Below are positions 58,766-64,000 of a stretch of DNA of 64,000 nt, in pieces (the first letter of the stretch is position 1; each line of letters opens with the position of its first letter). The DNA comes from Sphagnum compactum (lineage: Eukaryota; Bryophyta; Sphagnopsida; Sphagnales): positions 4,567,267-4,631,266 of the forward strand of contig OZ234502.1 in the NCBI GenBank assembly GCA_965153455.1. The letters are read 5' to 3'. The translations under genes were made by a program, and so were the position numbers. Under the pieces are notes generated by a model. It made no database searches. It was not told where the DNA came from and saw only the letters and a list, made by a program, of their open reading frames with translations.

Positions 58766-61400
58766 TAGTGTTGTTCTTTTTATGCAAAATATAAACAAAC
58801 AAAAACAAATCACTTAATGTAGAAAAGTCTTTTTATTTATTTATTTTATTTATTATTATTTATTGATGTTTTGATTTCACTAAAAAGTTAAATTTTTGCT
58901 TCAAAAATTTACATCTTCCGTTGAATTTTTAAATAAAAAATCCATGTTTGGCTCCAAATGTTTTTGCTATTTATATCAAAAATTTGCCACCAAAAACACC
59001 ATTAGAATAGACACAACATCATAATTTCCAGAATTGATAATGAAATAATCAAACACCTTTACGAAACATCTTGTTGAAATTTGCACAATTGTTGAATGTT
59101 GGCTAGGCAATTTTTGAATCTATATAGAACCAACTTTATACACAATCATTGGATGCCCTTATGTGTGCTACCTTTATATGTAATCATATCCAACCATTAG
59201 GTTTTATTAAAAATTGATATCTAGCCCATTAGAGTTTCAAAAAATTTGGATATGCATTTTGTTTTGGGTTTAGGGTTTTCATTTAAGGTTTAGGGAAAAC
59301 TTGTCATTCTTCCTTTTTGGTGTATTGCACCTTTGCACATTGCATTTTTGTTCAAATTTTTCCAAACTATAAGTCAATCTTGGAACTTTGCTTTGAGCTT
59401 TTTGCAACACTAAGTTGAGCTTTGTCGTAACAATGGATATTTAATCTTTTTTTGTTTTGAATTTTGCAACAATTGAATATTTGGTGTTTCATTTCATGTT
59501 ATGTTATAAGGTTCATAAGACTTGAATTCCTTTGCAATGCTTATGTGTTGTGTTTTCTCCTTTGAGACCTTGGGTTTGCACGTTGCACTTTGAATAAAAT
59601 AAGTTTTTGAACTTTTTTCTTGCTTTGATTATTATTATTTTCTATTATGATTTACATCCTTTGCTTCTTGTTGTTTAGGTTTGATTGTTCAGCACATTAG
59701 GAAAGTTCGATTTTAGTTTTGTGTTTTGTTGTTCAACAAATTAGAAGAGTTCAACTTTGGTTTTTGCTTTTCACAAATTAATAGAAATTTGTCGTTTTAT
59801 TTTGTCATTTGGTAAATCGAGAATGTGCAACTATGGTACTATGTTTTGTTATTGATAAACTTGGATATCTTGGTTATGGTTTTGTTACTTGGTGAATCAG
59901 AGAGTTCGACGTAAGTTTTGTTGCTTGATAAATTGAAAAAGATTGATCCATTTTGTAATTATAATTGTAAAAACACAAGCTACAACTTGGAACCTTGATA
60001 ATCAAATGTTTATATGTTGGGGATTTGTTGCTATCAACAACTTGCATGTGGATTTGGTGAACCCACAAGTGTTGTGATGCATAATTTGTAAATTTGAGAA
60101 AACATTTGTTAATGTTTTGATGCAAAGATCTATTCTTCACGAGTTTCTTATCAAATACAAGAAAGTTAATTGTATAATTCTTATGAATACACACAATCCT
60201 AAGTTGTTTGCTCGTGGGAAACAATAGTTTAGCAAAAAGGTGGTAAAACTTGTTCATATTTGATAACCAAGGGACAAAAGGATGTGTCTATTTTGTTCTG
60301 TCATCATCACATTTTTTTATGCCACAAACCCATAGACAAAATGATGATGTTCAATAGTAGGGTGAAAGCATGGTAAAATGTACAACTAAAAGTACTTGCC
60401 AATCTACTTGTCAATTGAATAAAAAGTAGGACCAAAACCCATCACAAAATTGTTATACATTCAATCTTTTTAATTGAATTATAAATAACAAGATACTTCT
60501 TCATTATTATGCATTAACTTTAAAATTTTGCATTGTAAAAGTAGGTTTCAAGTAGACTTTTCTAAACGCAAGTAGCTTTCAAAACCTACTTTCTGCAGTG
60601 TAAAATTTGATTCAAGTATGTGTCAAATATATTCTACCAAAAAGAAAATAGATTTGTTTTTTGGTGATGCCCTTGAATATACAATGATCTGTATGCTATA
60701 ACTTCATACATGTACATTTCATTAAATTTTCTAATGAAAAAGTAGGTTTGAACACCATTTTGACCAATCAATTTCAAACCTACTTATTATTTACTTTTAT
60801 TATTTTAAAGTTTTTGAAATTTTGTAGTTGATTTACAATAAACCCAATTGAGGGCTCAATAGTTTCAAAATGAAATTTAAGTAAAATTTGAATCTACTTT
60901 CTTGTGTTTTGAGAAAAATTGCTTCTTTTTTAACTTGATATTTTTCTAGCAACTTTTTCTATATACTTTACTATGATTCTACCCAGTACTTTTAAGGATT
61001 TGATGTTTTATATTTCAAGGGTTACAAACCCTTATCCATTTGCAAGTACATTTGGATTTGAAAGTTATTTTATGTCAATGCCCTCGTGTTCAATTTCCTT
61101 CTTCATTTTTTCTTATAGAAGAAGTGTTGCTTACCATGGTCAAGAAAATAATGAACTAGAATGTTCTATTAAATGTTGCATTTGCAACAATAATCTTTGC
61201 TAGTTTTGATCTTTGAATGTTTTGCAACAGCATGAATATTTTTACTCTAGTTATCAATTTTTTAATTGCAATCTAGGTGCCCATGCATATTATTGTAAGG
61301 TTGTTTGAAATGAATGAGACAAGGTCAAGTAGTCCATGGTTATTCAACTCCAATTTTTATTAAAGAGGTCTAGTTTGTTGCACAAGGTAATTGCATTTGT
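58766..61400. other. AT-rich intergenic DNA, no gene seen
   Basis: Long AT-rich stretch with TTTATTTATT runs near 58835 and a short GGGTTTAGGGTTTT near 59268. Between about 59690 and 59930 a loose repeat of phrases like TTTGTT..TTGGTAAAT / AGAGTTCGA recurs. No gene recognised. Confidence 0.4.
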
Positions 61401-62320
61401 AATGGATGAGGTTTTTAATCTAATAGCTATGGTAACAACTTTGTATTCCATCATTGATTATGAACCTTTGAAAATTTGTAGGGCTTAAGAAAATACATGA
61501 TTTGGGCATGTGATGTTTAAGTCTTGTTAGTATGATACAAATGATGACAAAGTTTTTATTAAGTTGAGAAATGTGAATGTCAAAGAAGTTCAAGTTGGTT
61601 TATATTCAACCATTACTTGGACCAAAAAGTTTGGGAAAAAGAGGTAAAAGTGGGAACATGCTTGTTTTGGAAGTGAAATGAGACATTGAAAATTAAGAAT
61701 TTTCATGAATACCATATTCACCAACAATTTGTCATTATGTTGAAAAAAATCTTGAATTAAAAAAAAGCCATAATTATTTGTTATGGAAGGCAAAAGTCTA
61801 CGGCTTTACAACAAAAAAACACTTTAAGCCCAAGTGCGGGCTATTGCAAAGACAATCACTTTTTGCTTGAATCTTGTTATATCGGTGTGTGTGATGAATT
61901 GGTTTAAGGACCATTGGTTGTTAAATGCCTCAACAACAACTATTGTACTTACTATGAACATGGAAGTTGAGCCATTGTAGCTTTTTGGTGGGCCTAAAAT
62001 CTCTAACCCATTTAAAGTTAAGATTCTCATGACTTTTACATAGAAATATGTGGTTGGAGGTTATAAAGGTGATCAACCCTTTTTTTGGAGTTTTCGAGGT
62101 CTTTTGATGCCCAACAAGTTCACACATGGAGGGCATCATCTTGGATCCACATTTCAAATCTTTGTGTGTTGTGGAAAACTTGGTGAGACATGAGAATGCA
62201 ATTTGGTTGGCATTTAAGTATGATGTAAAAGTTGTCATTCCTCTTATAATGGTGGGCTTTGATTAGTTGAACCCTACTACCAATGCATCTACTATGACAA
62301 CAATTGATGTTGCATGACCA
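61401..62320 (+). pseudogene. Third transposase-like relic
   Basis: Plus-strand fragments in order: at about 61395-61485 VMDEVFNLIAMVTTLYSIID; at 62135-62265 ILDPHFKSLCVVENLVRHEN followed by AIWLAFKYDVKVVIPLIM. The text 'LDPHFKSL..VEN' with 'YDVKVVIPLLM' is a phrase I associate with repetitive transposase-like proteins of plant genomes. Several stop codons and frameshifts occur. Class assignment (hAT-like) is tentative and the borders are unknown. Confidence 0.5.
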
Positions 62321-63414
62321 AATCTTGAAACATATGTGTTTGGTGTGGGGACTTCAAATTGAGGAATCTTAATGAGCATTAATTATTAAAAAATTATCTC
62401 CGTTCAAATGGTTCTTTATTCCCCCATCTATAAATGCATATCCAATAACATGGTGGCACATCCATGAGAGCCAATTTTTTGGATGCCAGTTTCTTTGCAA
62501 AACATATTCTTGAAATCTTGAGTTCACAAATAGAAACTAAATAAATGTTTGGTCTTGTTAAGGTGTTGACAACTTTAAAGCATTGTCACTTGCAGGTGGA
62601 GAACATGGATCAAATTATCATTGCGATGAAAAATTGGTTTGATGACGTGTACTTCAATTGCAAGCTAAATTTAAACTTGAAGCAATACTTAAAAGCAAAA
62701 AAATGTTTGACAAAAAGAACTATGACTTGATTGAAGAACATAATTTTTTTGAAAAATTACAAATTAACAATGATTAAAATTTGTGAGGTTGGGGTGGGTT
62801 TGTGTGGGGGTGTGGGTTGGGGGCAAGGAACTTGTTTTGCAATTGATTGCAGTTCTTCATAGAATTAGATTTCAATTCCTTTGCACATTACTTTGTTTTG
62901 AATTTTGTTCATGTTGGTTTTGGTATGGGAAGCTAGGTTGACACTTTAAACAACCATAATTGAAACTTTGACATGCTTAACCTTTTTGCATATCTTTTGT
63001 GTTTCAAAAATTAAAATCCAAACTATTGATACTTGGCAAAGGAATTTAAAAAAAAAAAGAATGTGCAACTAGGTGGTATAGTAATTCAATTTAAAAAATA
63101 ATCATATCTTCCTTTGTTAAAAAAAAAAAAAAAAGTTTTATTGGTATCCAGGTCTAAAAGTCAATAACCAAACAACACTGGTTAAAACCTGGCATTTTTT
63201 CTGGTTACAAATAACCATGGTATATATTCCACCCTAGACAAAATCAAGGTCCAATGTAACATTTCCTGGGTTAAAAAATCTCATTAGAGAAGATGAAGGT
63301 ACCAGTGTATGTTCTGGTTCTCCCTGGCTGCTTGTAACTAATAAGTGAACATAAGCATATTGGTGCTCACCAATTTCTGAATTTTCTTTTCCTAACATGT
63401 TCCCAATGATGTTC
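62321..63414. other. AT-rich intergenic DNA, no gene seen
   Basis: The phrase NLNLKQYLKAKKCL near 62670 may be the tail of the relic to the left. A GGGGTGGGTTTGTGTGGGG stretch lies at about 62792-62822, and A runs near 63050 and 63120. No gene supported. Confidence 0.4.
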
Positions 63415-63418
63415 CCTA

Positions 63419-63472
63419 AAAAAAACCCTAAACCCTAAACCCCTAAAATACCCCTAAACCCTAAACCCTAAA
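63419..63472 (+). repeat. Short interstitial telomere-like repeat
   Basis: CCCTAAA units, partly perfect and partly degenerate (AAACCCTAAACCCCTAAAAT, then ACCCCTAAACCCTAAACCCT). CCCTAAA/TTTAGGG is the usual plant telomere unit. The tract is only about 50 bp and lies inside repeat-rich DNA, so it is not a chromosome end. Confidence 0.85.
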
Positions 63473-63477
63473 TAAAT

Positions 63478-63830
63478 ACTTAATTTTTATCCCATATCCT
63501 TTGCCCAAAGTTCTACTCTTGCAAGGCACTTTTATTCTTGGTTCCATTAAGAGTTTTTAGCAGTTATGCAAAACAAGAGCTGGGATTGTAAAATTCAGAG
63601 CATGAATTACATTGCAAATAATTTAGACCTAAGAATTCAAGGAGTCAATCAGCAGTTGGAAACCTATATACCCACCTGGGGCTTCCCACCATCTGAATCC
63701 TCTTCCGTTCCCAATAAGTTCCCAATAAAAAACAACACCACACTTTTATCCCATATCTTTTGCCCAAAGTTCTACCCTTGTAAATGCACTCACTTTATTC
63801 TTGGTTCCATTCAGCATTTTCACAACTACT
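63478..63830 (+). repeat. Direct duplication, about 260 bp apart
   Basis: The block TTTATCCCATATCCTTTGCC, CAAAGTTCTACTCTTG and CTTTTATTCTTGGTTCCATT at 63486-63550 recurs with a few changes at 63746-63810. The sequence between them is probably part of the repeat unit or of an element with short direct ends. Confidence 0.7.
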
Positions 63831-63859
63831 CCAAATTTGATTGGTTGAAGCAAGAGTCA

Positions 63860-64000
63860 GCATTGCTGAAATCCCATAAGGACCTGGTAATCCGTAAGGA
63901 CCAGTAAGAAAGAACATTGCTGAAATCCTCAAGGACCCAGCAATCAATCCTTAAGGACCAGCAAGAAAGAAGGTGCCAGAAATCCCCTAAGGACCAGCAA
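63860..64000 (+). repeat. Tandem repeat running off the right edge
   Basis: The phrases TAAGGACCAGYAAGAAAGAA and GAAATCCYCTAAGGACC / CTGAAATCCTCAAGGACCCA recur about every 40-60 bp from 63868 to the last base. Its true length is unknown because the window ends inside it. Confidence 0.7.

Overview
This window is nuclear DNA of a land plant. It carries four intron-containing plant genes with clean GT-AG introns (roughly 80 to 1,075 bp), the plant-type telomere motif CCCTAAA, and Copia and hAT transposon remnants. The GSK3 protein reads like group I plant shaggy kinases and the introns are short. Together with CG-dense, GA/CTG-rich gene leaders inside AT-rich, transposon-filled intergenic DNA, this fits a non-flowering plant such as a bryophyte or lycophyte. 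The exact species cannot be told from the sequence.

Layout. (1) 51-2634, minus: a DOMON plus cytochrome b561 membrane protein, four exons, complete (381 aa). (2) 2635-21100: a long stretch without genes, holding microsatellites, three MITE-like inverted-repeat elements (7071-7272, 11812-12214, 15567-15792), a ~61-bp degenerate array, a 35-bp and a 45-bp tandem repeat, and a perfect 16-bp-stem hairpin. (3) 21100-29767, plus: a CG-rich upstream region with nine copies of a 34-bp repeat, then a SEUSS-type LIM-binding transcriptional adaptor of 12 coding exons (1,037 aa). Members of one short inverted-repeat element family lie in two of its introns. (4) 29768-40600: a broken Copia retrotransposon, a 60-bp minisatellite, and a decayed hAT transposon (34985-37536) whose terminal inverted repeats and near-perfect 8-bp target duplication are still visible. 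(5) 40600-45953, plus: a CG-rich leader and an 11-exon GSK3/shaggy kinase (415 aa). (6) 47331-48871, minus: a three-exon DUF538 secreted protein (198 aa), with another copy of the short inverted-repeat element just upstream. (7) 49330-64000: transposon graveyard, with a decayed NADP-malic enzyme copy that keeps intron positions (53263-54150), a second hAT-like transposase relic (54860-57480), a third transposase-like relic near 61400-62300, and direct repeats running off the right edge.

The four intact genes are not a functional cluster. They are ordinary plant housekeeping or developmental genes: redox membrane protein, transcriptional co-regulator, signalling kinase and secreted DUF538 protein. 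No convincing new multi-gene system is visible. The most interesting items are the hairpin-forming 34-bp array upstream of the SEUSS gene, the element family shared between the SEUSS introns and the DUF538 promoter, the ambiguous start of the SEUSS protein, and the two newly resolved relics (hAT element with ends; malic enzyme pseudogene). Exon borders were read by eye from splice motifs, reading phase and family conservation; no search or transcript was available.
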